Part shown: in pieces, positions 35,541 through 43,752 of the stretch | How the letters are laid out: each line of letters begins with the position of its first letter | How positions within the stretch are numbered: position 1 is the stretch's first letter | Source: Rhizobium sp. NZLR1 | GTDB lineage: Bacteria > Pseudomonadota > Alphaproteobacteria > Rhizobiales > Rhizobiaceae | Direction of reading: 5' to 3' | Length of the DNA stretch: 64,000 nt | Assembly (NCBI RefSeq): GCF_017357385.1 | Contig: NZ_CP071632.1 | Location: 625,501 to 689,500 of the forward strand | Program-made: the position numbers and the translations under genes | The notes under the pieces: model-generated | The model's input: the letters and a program-made list of their open reading frames with translations, nothing else | What the model was told of the DNA's origin: nothing | Database searches by the model: none

Positions 35541-36986
35541 TTAGTCCTCACGAAATGCTCTGTTGAAACTGTCGAGAAGAGGTCTGAGTGCATAGATTGC
35601 CACGCTGCTTTTGCCGGTCTCGATCAGAGTCTGTGCGGGCATGCCGGCGACCATTTCGACATCCTTCATTTTCGCCAACCGCTCGTCCGTTACGCGGATT
35701 GTCGCGGCATAGTAGGGTTGGCCGCTTGCCGTATCGGTGAGACGGTCTGCCGATACATACTCGACCCGACCTTTCAGGAGTGGAACGCGCCGCTGATTGT
35801 ATGGAAGGAGGTGAATCTGTGCCTCGAGCCCCGCACGGACGACATTGATATCTTCCGGCCTGACGTGGACAGACACGACAAGGCGATCGGAGCGCGGCAG
35901 AAGATCGACGAGCGGTTCGCCCGCGCCGACTACCCCACCGGCTGTGTGGATGCGCAGGTTCATGATTGTTCCATCTTCGGGCGCACGGATATCGGTCCTT
36001 GAAAGCTGGTCGTCGATCGCCCGCAAGCGCTCGCGCAATTGCATGATCTGGCTTTCCGTAGCGCGCATGCCCTGGGCGACTTCGCTCAACCGGTCGCTCT
36101 CAAGCTTTGCGAGATCGGCCTGTGACTCGCTGATCACCTGGTAGGCGCGAGAGATCTGTGCCTCTACTTGACCCTGCTGGCCGTCAAGGTCTGCTTTTTC
36201 CCGCTGGAGGTTGAGAAGCCTGCTCCTTGTTTCCAGTCCCTTGGCGTTGAGGGCCGTAACCTGATCCAGTTCTTGGCTCGAGATTGCAGCTCTGTCGGCC
36301 AATGCTGCCTTTTGCGCGCCAAGTCCGACGATTTCCTGCCGCACCTGCGCGATTTTTTCATTGGCGATCTGAATTTCCGCCTGCATGACCCGGCGACGGG
36401 CTTCGAAGATTTTCTGTTGACCGATCAGAATCGCGCTGACCGAAGGATATTTGTCGATTGCTGCCCTGAGATCCTCAGGATAGGCGACATGGTCGTCGCC
36501 GGTCTGCTCCGCAAGCAGGCGGGCGCGGCTTCCTTCGGCGTCCCAAAGTTGCCCTTGGATGCTGTCGCGCTCCGAGCGAGACTTCGTGTCGTCGAGTTCT
36601 ATCACGATTTGCCCGGCCATGACCGCATCGCCGTTTCTGACGAGGATCCGTCGCACAATTCCGCCTTCCAGATGCTGAATGGTCTTGCGGCTGGACTCCG
36701 GTTCGATAACGCCCGATGCGATCGCAGCGCTTTTCAGCGGCGCCAGAACCGACCAGATTCCCAATCCGACGATGAAAACCAGGATCAACAGGTTACCCGT
36801 CCAAACAACGCCTCTCAGCCCCGGCATGGGCGAAGACGGGGCCGGTCCGCGCTGTTTCTGTTCGATCACCGGCGAATAGACCGTCTGTTGCCTGGCTGTC
36901 GCTGTCGATCGTTGAGCGAACCGCTGGTCCGTCCTTGGCGAATTTGAAACTCTCGCCGGCGTTGCGTCCAGTTGAACAAGGGTCAT
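35541..36986 (-). CDS. HlyD-family type I secretion periplasmic adaptor
   Basis: This 481-residue membrane fusion protein has a Pro-rich cytoplasmic N-terminus and one membrane helix at about residues 62-84 (TGNLLILVFIVGLGIWSVLA). A lipoyl half-motif IQHLEGGIVRRILVRNGD follows, then a long coiled-coil hairpin (about 190-340) and the second half-motif with TDIRAPEDGTIMNLRIHTAG. The C-terminus (AGMPAQTLIETGKSS ... FNRAFRED) is the typical PrsE/HlyD end, so the gene is intact despite the adjoining IS relic. It bridges the inner-membrane ABC exporter to a TolC-like channel, which is not in the window. It is the last gene of the secretion operon, 14 bases after the exporter. Confidence 0.93.
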   Translation of the reverse strand: MTLVQLDATPARVSNSPRTDQRFAQRSTATARQQTVYSPVIEQKQRGPAPSSPMPGLRGVVWTGNLLILVFIVGLGIWSVLAPLKSAAIASGVIEPESSRKTIQHLEGGIVRRILVRNGDAVMAGQIVIELDDTKSRSERDSIQGQLWDAEGSRARLLAEQTGDDHVAYPEDLRAAIDKYPSVSAILIGQQKIFEARRRVMQAEIQIANEKIAQVRQEIVGLGAQKAALADRAAISSQELDQVTALNAKGLETRSRLLNLQREKADLDGQQGQVEAQISRAYQVISESQADLAKLESDRLSEVAQGMRATESQIMQLRERLRAIDDQLSRTDIRAPEDGTIMNLRIHTAGGVVGAGEPLVDLLPRSDRLVVSVHVRPEDINVVRAGLEAQIHLLPYNQRRVPLLKGRVEYVSADRLTDTASGQPYYAATIRVTDERLAKMKDVEMVAGMPAQTLIETGKSSVAIYALRPLLDSFNRAFRED

Positions 36987-37000
36987 GGCGGCGTCCCTCC

Positions 37001-38728
37001 CTACGTTCCTGTTCGAGACGGTGGTTGAAGATAGGTTTCATAAATCCGCTCACTGTCGCCGATGGCAGCCACAGTCCCGTTACGCATGATGGCAATCTTG
37101 TTGGTGACTGGCAGGATCCCCATCCGGTGCGTTATGATAACGACGGTCATCCCCCTGGATTTCATGCGCTCGATTGCAGTGAACAGCATCCGTTCGCCGT
37201 CATAATCCAGGCTCGAGTTCGGATCGTCGAGAACGATCAGAGATGGATTTCCATAAGCCGCGCGTGCCAGTCCCAGCTGTTGACGCTGAGCTCGAAGGAG
37301 CAGGTTCCCACCCTCACCGATATCGGTCTCGTAGCCCTGGGGCAGCCGCATGATCGCGTCGTGCAATCCAACCAGCTTCGCGGCGTCGATTGCTTTGCCG
37401 GGATCTCCTCCGTCCAGCCGGCCGATCACATCCTTGATCGCTCCTCCGAAAAGTTCGATGTCTTGCGGCAGGTATCCGACGTGGCGGGTCCCCCCGCAAA
37501 GGCGCAGAGCCGTGATATCGACCCCGCCGAGAAGAGCACAGCCGCTCGTTGCTTGCACAACGCCTGCCATGACGCGACCGAGAGTCGATTTCCCCGATCC
37601 CGACGGACCGATGAGCGCTATGCAGTCGCCGGGCGCGAGGCGCAACGTGACGCCTGTCAATATCGGCCGATCGGCGAATGGCTGGATGTAGCTGACGTCA
37701 TCGAGAACGAGGCCGTTACGTTCCGGTACCGGCACCATTCGGGCATCCTGGTTCGATGCAACGGCGATCAGCATTCTGTTCAAGCGATTGAAAGCATTGC
37801 GTGCAAAGGTAAAGGAGCGCCATGCACCTATTGCGCCCTCGATCGGTGCAAGCCCGCGCCCGAGCAGCAAGCTCGCAACGAAGATGATTCCGGGACTGCC
37901 GTTGTTTACGAGCACCAGCCATGTAGCAGATCCCATCATGAGGATCTGCGCGAGTGTGCGGATCGATTTGGAGAATCCAAGAATGATCTCCGTGCGATGC
38001 ATCGCGATGTCCTGCGTTCTTCTCGCCATTTCCGCCTCGCGATAGACCATCATCGCTGCGCCATCCTGCATGCCCATTGCCCGGATCACCTCGATGTTTT
38101 TGAGGGCGGTCGCAAATCGGAAATAGCTCCTCGAAAGGGCAAGGTTGGCGTGGGCAAGCGGCTCTCGCGTCGCCAGTTCCGTCAGGAACGCGAACAGCAG
38201 AAGTGCAAATGCGCATAGAAGACCGATGGTCCCAAGCAGCGGGTGAACAAGAAACAGCAGGAGCAGGAATACTGGCGCCCAGGGAACGTCAAAAAAAAGG
38301 GCGCTAGCCGGTGAATCGAGGAATTGGCGTAGTGCGGCCAGGTCCCTGTAACACTCCGTGGCGGCTCCCGCATCGGCGAGCGCGGCATATTCGAATGATG
38401 CGGTCAGCACCATGGGCCGGAGCCTGTGGTCCAGCCAGCTACCGATGCGCGAAAGAGCTGCCCTGCGCACGATGTCCAGCATGGACCCGACCAACACGGC
38501 GATGGCGATGATCATCGTCAGCATCAGCAGCGTGTCGGCACTTCGGCTCGACAGGACCCTGTCATAGATCTGCAGGAGATAGATGGAAGGCGTCAGAAGA
38601 AAGAGGTTATAGCCGCAGCTATAGAGGAAGACCAACCCGAAGGCTCCGGCACAAGCCCGGAGCGCCGCAACGAGGTGTGTCTGCGGCCGCGATGGCTTTA
38701 TCGATGGCTTTATCGAAATCGTTGTCAT
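37001..38728 (-). CDS. type I secretion ABC exporter (PrsD/PrtD-like) with unusual ATPase motifs
   Basis: This 575-residue half-transporter exports proteins with its HlyD partner. Five to six membrane helices lie in residues 20-300, with no C39 peptidase or CLD extension. Walker A (GPSGSGKSTLGRV), the H-loop (VIITHRMG) and the Q-loop region look normal. The ABC signature reads LLLRAQRQQLGLARA where [14 protein letters not shown] is expected, and Walker B reads LIVLDDPNSSLD, with Asp in place of the catalytic Glu. Translation is set at 38728 (MTTISIKPS); the earlier in-frame region is atypical. It is preceded by a glycine-rich protein gene. Confidence 0.9.
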   Translation of the reverse strand: MTTISIKPSIKPSRPQTHLVAALRACAGAFGLVFLYSCGYNLFLLTPSIYLLQIYDRVLSSRSADTLLMLTMIIAIAVLVGSMLDIVRRAALSRIGSWLDHRLRPMVLTASFEYAALADAGAATECYRDLAALRQFLDSPASALFFDVPWAPVFLLLLFLVHPLLGTIGLLCAFALLLFAFLTELATREPLAHANLALSRSYFRFATALKNIEVIRAMGMQDGAAMMVYREAEMARRTQDIAMHRTEIILGFSKSIRTLAQILMMGSATWLVLVNNGSPGIIFVASLLLGRGLAPIEGAIGAWRSFTFARNAFNRLNRMLIAVASNQDARMVPVPERNGLVLDDVSYIQPFADRPILTGVTLRLAPGDCIALIGPSGSGKSTLGRVMAGVVQATSGCALLGGVDITALRLCGGTRHVGYLPQDIELFGGAIKDVIGRLDGGDPGKAIDAAKLVGLHDAIMRLPQGYETDIGEGGNLLLRAQRQQLGLARAAYGNPSLIVLDDPNSSLDYDGERMLFTAIERMKSRGMTVVIITHRMGILPVTNKIAIMRNGTVAAIGDSERIYETYLQPPSRTGT

Positions 38729-38789
38729 CGTCAGATCTCGCTGCACTGGATACTGACAAGAAGAGGCTGCGGGCTGGTTCAGTAAGCCT

Positions 38790-38819
38790 GAGGGTCGCCA
38801 GTCGAAACGAGCGACCCTC
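38790..38819 (-). promoter_or_regulatory. intercistronic hairpin between cargo and exporter genes
   Basis: GAGGGTCGC pairs perfectly with GCGACCCTC across a 12-base loop in the 104-base gap. It has no T-run. Such hairpins often let the first gene (here the likely cargo) be expressed above the exporter. Confidence 0.55.
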
Positions 38820-38832
38820 AAGGGAGATGAGT

Positions 38833-39408
38833 TCATGAGCCAAGATGGCTGACATCGATATGGCCGAAGGCGTTTATGAAATGATCGAGATCATTGTGCA
38901 CCGTCGTCGTTTCTGGATTGGTGTGAACCAATGCTGACGAGATGTCGCCGCCCAGAGCGTAGTTCCCGTTGCCGCCGTTACCGCCGACGCCTGCGAGAAT
39001 GGTGGCATGCTGATCGGCCACGAGCTGCGTATATTGTGTCGCGGTCGTAGCCGCAGCCACCGCAGCCGTGTCGTGGCCGCTTGAGTTTCCTTGACTGCCG
39101 TTGGAGTCGGAATCTCCCCCCGCGCCGCCGGCGCCGCTGTTTGAGATTGCCGCCAGGAAGCCGTTCTGGGCCTGGGTAAAGCCACCGGGTCCGCCATTGC
39201 CGGCGTCCCAATCTGCCGTCTGCCAAACGTGATCGCCGTTGTGCAGATGGGTAGATGCCCCGTCGACCGTTTGCACGGGGTCTACATATGCAACCGGGTT
39301 GTAGTCAATATTCCCATTATTGTGGCCATCACCGCCGTTGCCGGCATTCGCGTCACCTGCATCTGGGTGATTAAGGTGAATCGTGTCAGATATTTGTGGG
39401 ATAGGCAT
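38833..39408 (-). CDS. glycine-rich GGNGG-repeat protein, candidate type I cargo
   Basis: This 191-residue, acidic, Gly/Asn/Ala/His-rich protein has no Sec signal and no cysteine seen. Translation is set at ATG 39408, with AGGAG 8 bases upstream. The segment ADQHATILAGVGGNGGNGNY matches the repeat of the divergent protein at 40014, and WDAGNGGPGGF and GAGGAGGDSDSNG are similar glycine stretches. It is not RTX: no run of GGxGxDxUx nonamers is present. First gene of an operon with the exporter and adaptor, so secretion by them is the simplest inference. Function unknown. Confidence 0.72.
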   Translation of the reverse strand: MPIPQISDTIHLNHPDAGDANAGNGGDGHNNGNIDYNPVAYVDPVQTVDGASTHLHNGDHVWQTADWDAGNGGPGGFTQAQNGFLAAISNSGAGGAGGDSDSNGSQGNSSGHDTAAVAAATTATQYTQLVADQHATILAGVGGNGGNGNYALGGDISSALVHTNPETTTVHNDLDHFINAFGHIDVSHLGS

Positions 39409-40013
39409 TTCAGTCACTCCTTCTACTTTGGTTCGTCCGTTTTAATTCTACGGCGTTCCCCCTACGGCGTGGGTATTAGTATGTCACCGCCAGACAATAC
39501 AGCCGCAGGCGAATATTGCCCGCGATTCAATCTGCGTACTATCTAGATATTCGGCGACATTCCTTCGGGCGTATGCTTGGAGGTGGCGGAGCGTTATTTT
39601 GGATTGGTATTTGGTGATCTTGCGCCGGATGGGATGAGCATGATCATGTCTGCGGCCTCGTCGAAGCGACGTCGTTTTTCCCAAACGGCCGCCGAAGCGA
39701 ACCGGCCGTATTCCGAGGTCCTGACCAGGCTGCGCTTGGCGGAGGAGATTCTGTTTGGGGCGAGAAAAATCAACCCGCCACGAAAACGGAGGCCAATGCA
39801 GGACTCTAGCCCGAAGGCGGGTTGAGTGCTGTCAAACCTGCACAACGGGGCGTTACGGCCATGATAGCCAAATGGCTATAGACCTAGCCGACGGGATGTA
39901 GACGAATTGCAGGCTCTGCTTTTCTTAACTTCAGAGGCACAATGGCTGAATAATTCAGGCTACATGCGCGACACGCTTGGCGGACGTGCGGTTGACCGCG
40001 GATGGAGACGGCA
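39409..40013. other. divergent control region between the two glycine-rich genes
   Basis: About 600 bases without a convincing gene. It contains a direct repeat CTACGGCGT (39448-39456 and 39462-39470) just upstream of the minus-strand gene. A palindrome ATAGCC-AAAT-GGCTAT (39864-39879) lies upstream of the plus-strand gene. A 9-bp inverted pair CAACCCGCC/GGCGGGTTG brackets about 39768-39826. An open frame at 39577-39825 lacks a good start and family similarity, and may be a relic. Confidence 0.5.
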
Positions 40014-41102
40014 ATGACGGAAATTCGTCCCTTCTTGGAAGATTCGCCCAAAGCGGGCACCGATCAAAACCTCGCCTCCAGTCTGGCCGCGGGGCATCTG
40101 GCGCTGGTGCCGACCTGGCTTCCATTGGATGTTGCTTCCGGTTCGAGCTCCAATTCAGCCGGCAGCGGCGGTGACGGGATAAGCGAAGGCGTGATCAGCA
40201 GCAACGCGTTGGCCGTCTTCATGCCGTCCAATGCCGCTATTGCGGGACCTCATTCGAGCGCCGACGCTTTCCAGGGCAACGATGCGCTCATCAATCAGCA
40301 TCCCACCGAAATGGCCGGGATAGGCGGGAATGGCGGAAGCGGCAATGTTGCCGTGGGCAGCGGCGATGGCGCCAATCATGCCGGCACTGGGGGAGATGGC
40401 GTCTTCTACGGTGGACTCGTAAGCACCGAAGTCGCGCTGTTTGCCCCCGTGAATACCGCTGTGGCTGCGGGCCCTGGCGCGGAGGCGCACGCCGAGCAAT
40501 CGAACAATGCTTTGTTTCTGCAGGGCGCAACCCAGATCGGCGGCATGGGCGGCTCGGGCGGAGACCATAACGTCGCGAGCCATGGCTCGTCGATGAGCCC
40601 GGGAACGGCGCTGACATTGACCGGCGACTTTTATGCGGGCCACGGCGGCGATGGATATTTCGTCGGCAGCATGGTCGACATAAGTATAGCCATCTTCTCG
40701 CCGATCAACATCGCCATCGGCGCCGCAGGCGGCTCGGCGGAGGCTCATCAGACAAACAATGTCATTTTCGATCAGGGCACTGTGCAGATCGCCGGCATCG
40801 GCGGCAACGGCGGTGGCTTCAACCTGTCGTCGGACACGATCTTCACCGGCAACCATGCGGGTGGCGGTGGCGGCGACGGATCGTCAACCGGCAGCATGGT
40901 CGACGTCAATGTCGGCTATTTCCATCCCATCAACATTGCCGTTCCCGCCGGTGGGACGGCGGACGCCCAACAGATCGATCATGTTCTCTATGATCAGCAT
41001 GCGCTTCAATTGGCCGGCATCGCAGGCCACGGCGGAGACGGTAACCTCACCGACGCCCATTCCGCTCTCGTGGACGACATTCTGAGCTTCATGCATAGCT
41101 AG
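40014..41102 (+). CDS. tandem-repeat glycine-rich protein, candidate type I cargo
   Basis: This 362-residue protein has four tandem repeats of about 75 residues from about residue 48 to the end. Consensus landmarks are AGxGGDG, then SMVDxxxAxFxPINxAV, then AGGxAxAxQxNNxLxDQ, then IAGIGGNGGxxN. The unit mixes glycine-rich turns with hydrophobic strands, as in a beta-roll or beta-solenoid. No Sec signal, membrane helix or RTX nonamers are seen. The C-terminus DDILSFMHS is short and hydrophobic, a place where type I signals usually lie. ATG 40014 is chosen for GGAG 6 bases upstream; ATG 40002 is possible. It shares its repeat with the minus-strand protein at 38833. Confidence 0.75.
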   Translation: MTEIRPFLEDSPKAGTDQNLASSLAAGHLALVPTWLPLDVASGSSSNSAGSGGDGISEGVISSNALAVFMPSNAAIAGPHSSADAFQGNDALINQHPTEMAGIGGNGGSGNVAVGSGDGANHAGTGGDGVFYGGLVSTEVALFAPVNTAVAAGPGAEAHAEQSNNALFLQGATQIGGMGGSGGDHNVASHGSSMSPGTALTLTGDFYAGHGGDGYFVGSMVDISIAIFSPINIAIGAAGGSAEAHQTNNVIFDQGTVQIAGIGGNGGGFNLSSDTIFTGNHAGGGGGDGSSTGSMVDVNVGYFHPINIAVPAGGTADAQQIDHVLYDQHALQLAGIAGHGGDGNLTDAHSALVDDILSFMHS

Positions 41103-41191
41103 AGCGCGCCGCGATCTTTCAGTTTCGCTCCTCGCGCTTGAGGTCGTTGGTTTTACGCATGTCGTTATCGCAAAACTTTTTGCGCGACATG
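41101..41191 (-). repeat. dispersed repeat, copy D (inverted)
   Basis: Read on the minus strand it gives GCATGTCGCGCAAAAAG, ACGACATGCGTAAAACCAA, GACCTCAAGCGCGAGGAGCG and GATCGCGGCGCGCTCT, closely matching copy A. It begins at the stop codon of the tandem-repeat protein gene. Confidence 0.75.
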
Positions 41192-41870
41192 CTCGCTAGC
41201 GGATAGCTCCCCACCTGCATCCGACATGACCCCCGAACGGCCGGCTCACTGGGATGCCGAACAATCCACCATGATCGCATCCGCATTGTCGCCGATTCGG
41301 CCGTCAGAGGCCGTGACCTCTGTCCGGCATCTGGCCGGTGCCGGCGCGATGCTGCCTAAGTGAAAACGATGCCCAACTGGGTAATAATGCATCGATAGAG
41401 CCGAATCATTTAGTAATCATAATGGGTAGTCGGTGATCTTGGCCGTCTGTTGCTTTTCGCGTTTGCTGTTTTGCTTTCGGGTCTGCGACAATTTTGAATT
41501 GAGATATGGTAACAAAGCCAAGCTGATCGGAATCTAGTTATATCAAGTAGATCTTTTCTGAATGGATCTTCATTAGATACGTTGCCTTTTCAGCGCCTTT
41601 GAAAGCTCTGTTGACCTGCTTGCCGTACGTGAACTCGGAGAAGACTGGTAAGTCTGAAGCGACAAGTCGAACCTGCATGTCATCATGAACAAGCTCTTCA
41701 ATGTGCTCTGCAGGCCCCAGTCATCTCTCGATGAAATCTTAGCTATAAGAATTATCATGAGAGATCTGACTGTCGATATCGACAATAGACTCTCTTTTTA
41801 TCATGACATGTAGTGAGAACAGGCATAGTATGAATGCCTGTTGGTTGCAAATATTCTGGGGAGCACGCAA
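41192..41870. other. AT-richer gap before the LuxR-type gene
   Basis: About 680 bases without a supportable gene. Short frames on either strand have no ribosome site or family pattern. The lower GC content supports foreign origin of this stretch. Upstream control of the LuxR-type gene presumably lies here; no promoter was singled out. Confidence 0.4.
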
Positions 41871-42608
41871 GTGTCCGACAGTGCTGGAATTAAGCGCCGT
41901 ATGGGGCGCAATGCACCAACTGTGATCATCGTTGGGCATTCTACACTGGCGCGCACGACCGTAGTGAAGCTTCTTGAGCGTGAATTCGCCGGCTGGAACT
42001 TTATCGATTTGATCTCGACCGAGAGTCTCGATCGAGCACTTGGAGCCGAGGTGCGTTTGATTGCATTGGATCTGGCCGGCAGAGGTGTTGAGAGCTCCAG
42101 CCTGCGTGATGACCTCGCGGCGATTACGGCACGTTTTCCTGAGGCTCCTATCACGTTGCTCTCAGGTACGGATGACGCCATCATAGCGCGTCAAGCGCTC
42201 AAGGTGGGCATCCGCGGCTTTTTCTCGACTTCACTTCCCGTTGACATTGCCCTTGCCGGTCTTGGTCTCGTTCTGGCAGGAGGAACCTTTTTCCCGCAGC
42301 TTTTGGGAGCGGTCACAAACGGCTCAAACGAGCATAGTCCGGCCAGAAACGAGGCTGAAAAAAGATTGGATGATCGGACGCAGTACTTGGCGATTGCCGA
42401 TTTCACTCCTCGCGAAGCGGATGTCCTCGCAGAGTTGCAATGCGGATGCTCAAATAAGGTAATTGCAGGAAAACTCAATTTGTCGGGGCATACGGTAAAG
42501 ATGCATGTGCAACACATCATGCGCAAGCTGCAGGCGCAGAACCGCACTGAAGTGGTTGCCCGTTTGGTTCAAAGAGCCGCCGACGGGCGTGACGCCTTGC
42601 CGAATTAG
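41871..42608 (+). CDS. LuxR-family regulator with degenerate receiver-like domain
   Basis: This 245-residue protein starts with GTG 7 bases after GGGGAG. The N-terminal half has a response-regulator-like fold (PTVIIVGHSTLARTTVVKLL, then LIALDLAG and ITLLSGTDDAIIARQALKVG) but lacks the acidic pair after the first strand, so normal phosphorylation is doubtful. The C-terminal LuxR HTH is clear: FTPREADVLAELQCGCSNKV, then SGHTVKMHVQHIMRKL. No kinase is adjacent. It may control the nearby secretion and repeat-protein genes (inference from position and composition). Confidence 0.82.
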   Translation: MSDSAGIKRRMGRNAPTVIIVGHSTLARTTVVKLLEREFAGWNFIDLISTESLDRALGAEVRLIALDLAGRGVESSSLRDDLAAITARFPEAPITLLSGTDDAIIARQALKVGIRGFFSTSLPVDIALAGLGLVLAGGTFFPQLLGAVTNGSNEHSPARNEAEKRLDDRTQYLAIADFTPREADVLAELQCGCSNKVIAGKLNLSGHTVKMHVQHIMRKLQAQNRTEVVARLVQRAADGRDALPN

Positions 42609-42661
42609 GCAGTGTCGCCAGTACCGGGAGCTGTCTCAACGAAAGCGTCTACACCAGGGAA

Positions 42662-42691
42662 ACACCACCGCCCGCGCGGCGGCCGTGGTGT
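42662..42691 (+). terminator. hairpin after the LuxR-type gene
   Basis: ACACCAC/GTGGTGT encloses a GC-rich inner stem (CGCC...GGCG). There is no T-run, so terminator function is uncertain. Confidence 0.4.
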
Positions 42692-42789
42692 ATGCGAGCG
42701 TTCGTTTCACCCGGTCTTATATCGTGAATCCCTAATGGGAACTGCGAGTCCGGCCATCCGTTATCCATTGAGCAACGGAGGACATGAAT

Positions 42790-42984
42790 ATGCGCAAGAA
42801 GAAAGCCATCGTCGAGGCGGCGCTCGAGTCCGAGTATGAGCGCCAGCCGCTCGGGATTATGAATACGGAGCAAGCCCTGGAGCTTGAGGATTCCGACGGT
42901 CTTGTTTTCAGTCATCCGGATAAAGAGGCCGGCGTGACGGATCATTTTGTTGATCAGGACCAGTTGCGCCGATTGGTGCAGTAG
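42790..42984 (+). CDS. small acidic hypothetical protein
   Basis: This protein of about 64 residues starts MRKKKAIVEAALE; the ATG at 42790 has GGAGG 8 bases upstream (an ATG 6 bases earlier is too close). The rest is acidic (NTEQALELEDSDGLVFSHPD). No family recognised. It lies at the right end of the probably acquired segment. Confidence 0.55.
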   Translation: MRKKKAIVEAALESEYERQPLGIMNTEQALELEDSDGLVFSHPDKEAGVTDHFVDQDQLRRLVQ

Positions 42985-43015
42985 ATCCCTGAAAAGACGA
43001 GCGGCGCCGTCGACG

Positions 43016-43741
43016 TCACGCAATCATGAAGCCGCCGTCCACCGGCATCGATATCCCGTTCACCATCGCAGCCTGATCTGAGAGCAGGAAAAGAACGACG
43101 TCGGCAATATCGCTCGGCTCGGCGAAGCGGCCGACGGGAATTCGCTGCTTCATCCCGGCGGCCTTGTCGGGATCGCTCCATGCCTTCACCGCCATTGGCG
43201 TCAGCGTCACCGTTGGGTGGACGCCGTTCGCGCGTATGCCGTGCGGCCCAAGTTCCTTTGCCATGACACGCGTCAAGCCGTCCAATCCACCCTTCGACGC
43301 ACAATATGCAGCGTGGTCGGGGATGCCGATAAACGACGCGACCGATGAGACATTGACGATGGCGCCCTTGCGGCCCTCCTTAATCAGCGAACGAGCATAT
43401 TCCTGCGCCACGATCATCGGAGCACGCGTGTTGACCGCAACAAGACGGTCGAATGCTTCGACTGTCGTATCCAGGAAAGGCTGCAGTTCGGTTGTGCCGG
43501 CGCAGTTGACGAGGAAATCTGCCGGAAGGGCCGCGATCGCCGCCTCCCTGGTCGCATCGGCGTCCGCGAGATCGACCTGTATGGCGCGGCAGCCGGGTTC
43601 CTCTCGCAGCAGGTCGACGTCGCTCGCACTGCGGGTCAGAGCGACGACCTCAGCACCACGCTCGATGAGCATCCTCGCAATTTCGCGTCCGATGCCTTTT
43701 CCGGCACCGGTAACGATGACGGTTTTTCCTTTGAAGTCCAT
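43016..43741 (-). CDS. short-chain dehydrogenase, L-xylulose reductase-like
   Basis: This 241-residue classical SDR has a nucleotide motif VTGAGKGIGREI, NCAGTTEL, and the catalytic SSVASFIG ... YCASK triad. The layout VDLADADATREAAIAALP and the PMAVKAWSDP segment resemble carbonyl/L-xylulose reductases acting on ketopentoses or polyols. The start at 43741 follows GGGAGACC. It is the last gene of the ABC importer operon, so it probably oxidises or reduces the imported polyol or ketose. Exact substrate unknown. Confidence 0.85.
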   Translation of the reverse strand: MDFKGKTVIVTGAGKGIGREIARMLIERGAEVVALTRSASDVDLLREEPGCRAIQVDLADADATREAAIAALPADFLVNCAGTTELQPFLDTTVEAFDRLVAVNTRAPMIVAQEYARSLIKEGRKGAIVNVSSVASFIGIPDHAAYCASKGGLDGLTRVMAKELGPHGIRANGVHPTVTLTPMAVKAWSDPDKAAGMKQRIPVGRFAEPSDIADVVLFLLSDQAAMVNGISMPVDGGFMIA

Positions 43742-43752
43742 GGTGGTCTCCC

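Noticed and set aside
39577..39825. Open frame of 82 codons upstream of the tandem-repeat gene
   Set aside because: It starts only with TTG, has no convincing ribosome site and matches no family; kept only as a possible relic within the control region.
38833..41102. Reading the glycine-rich proteins as RTX calcium-binding cargo
   Set aside because: The repeats are GGNGG/GGDG types spaced about 30-40 residues apart; no tandem GGxGxDxUx nonamers are present.
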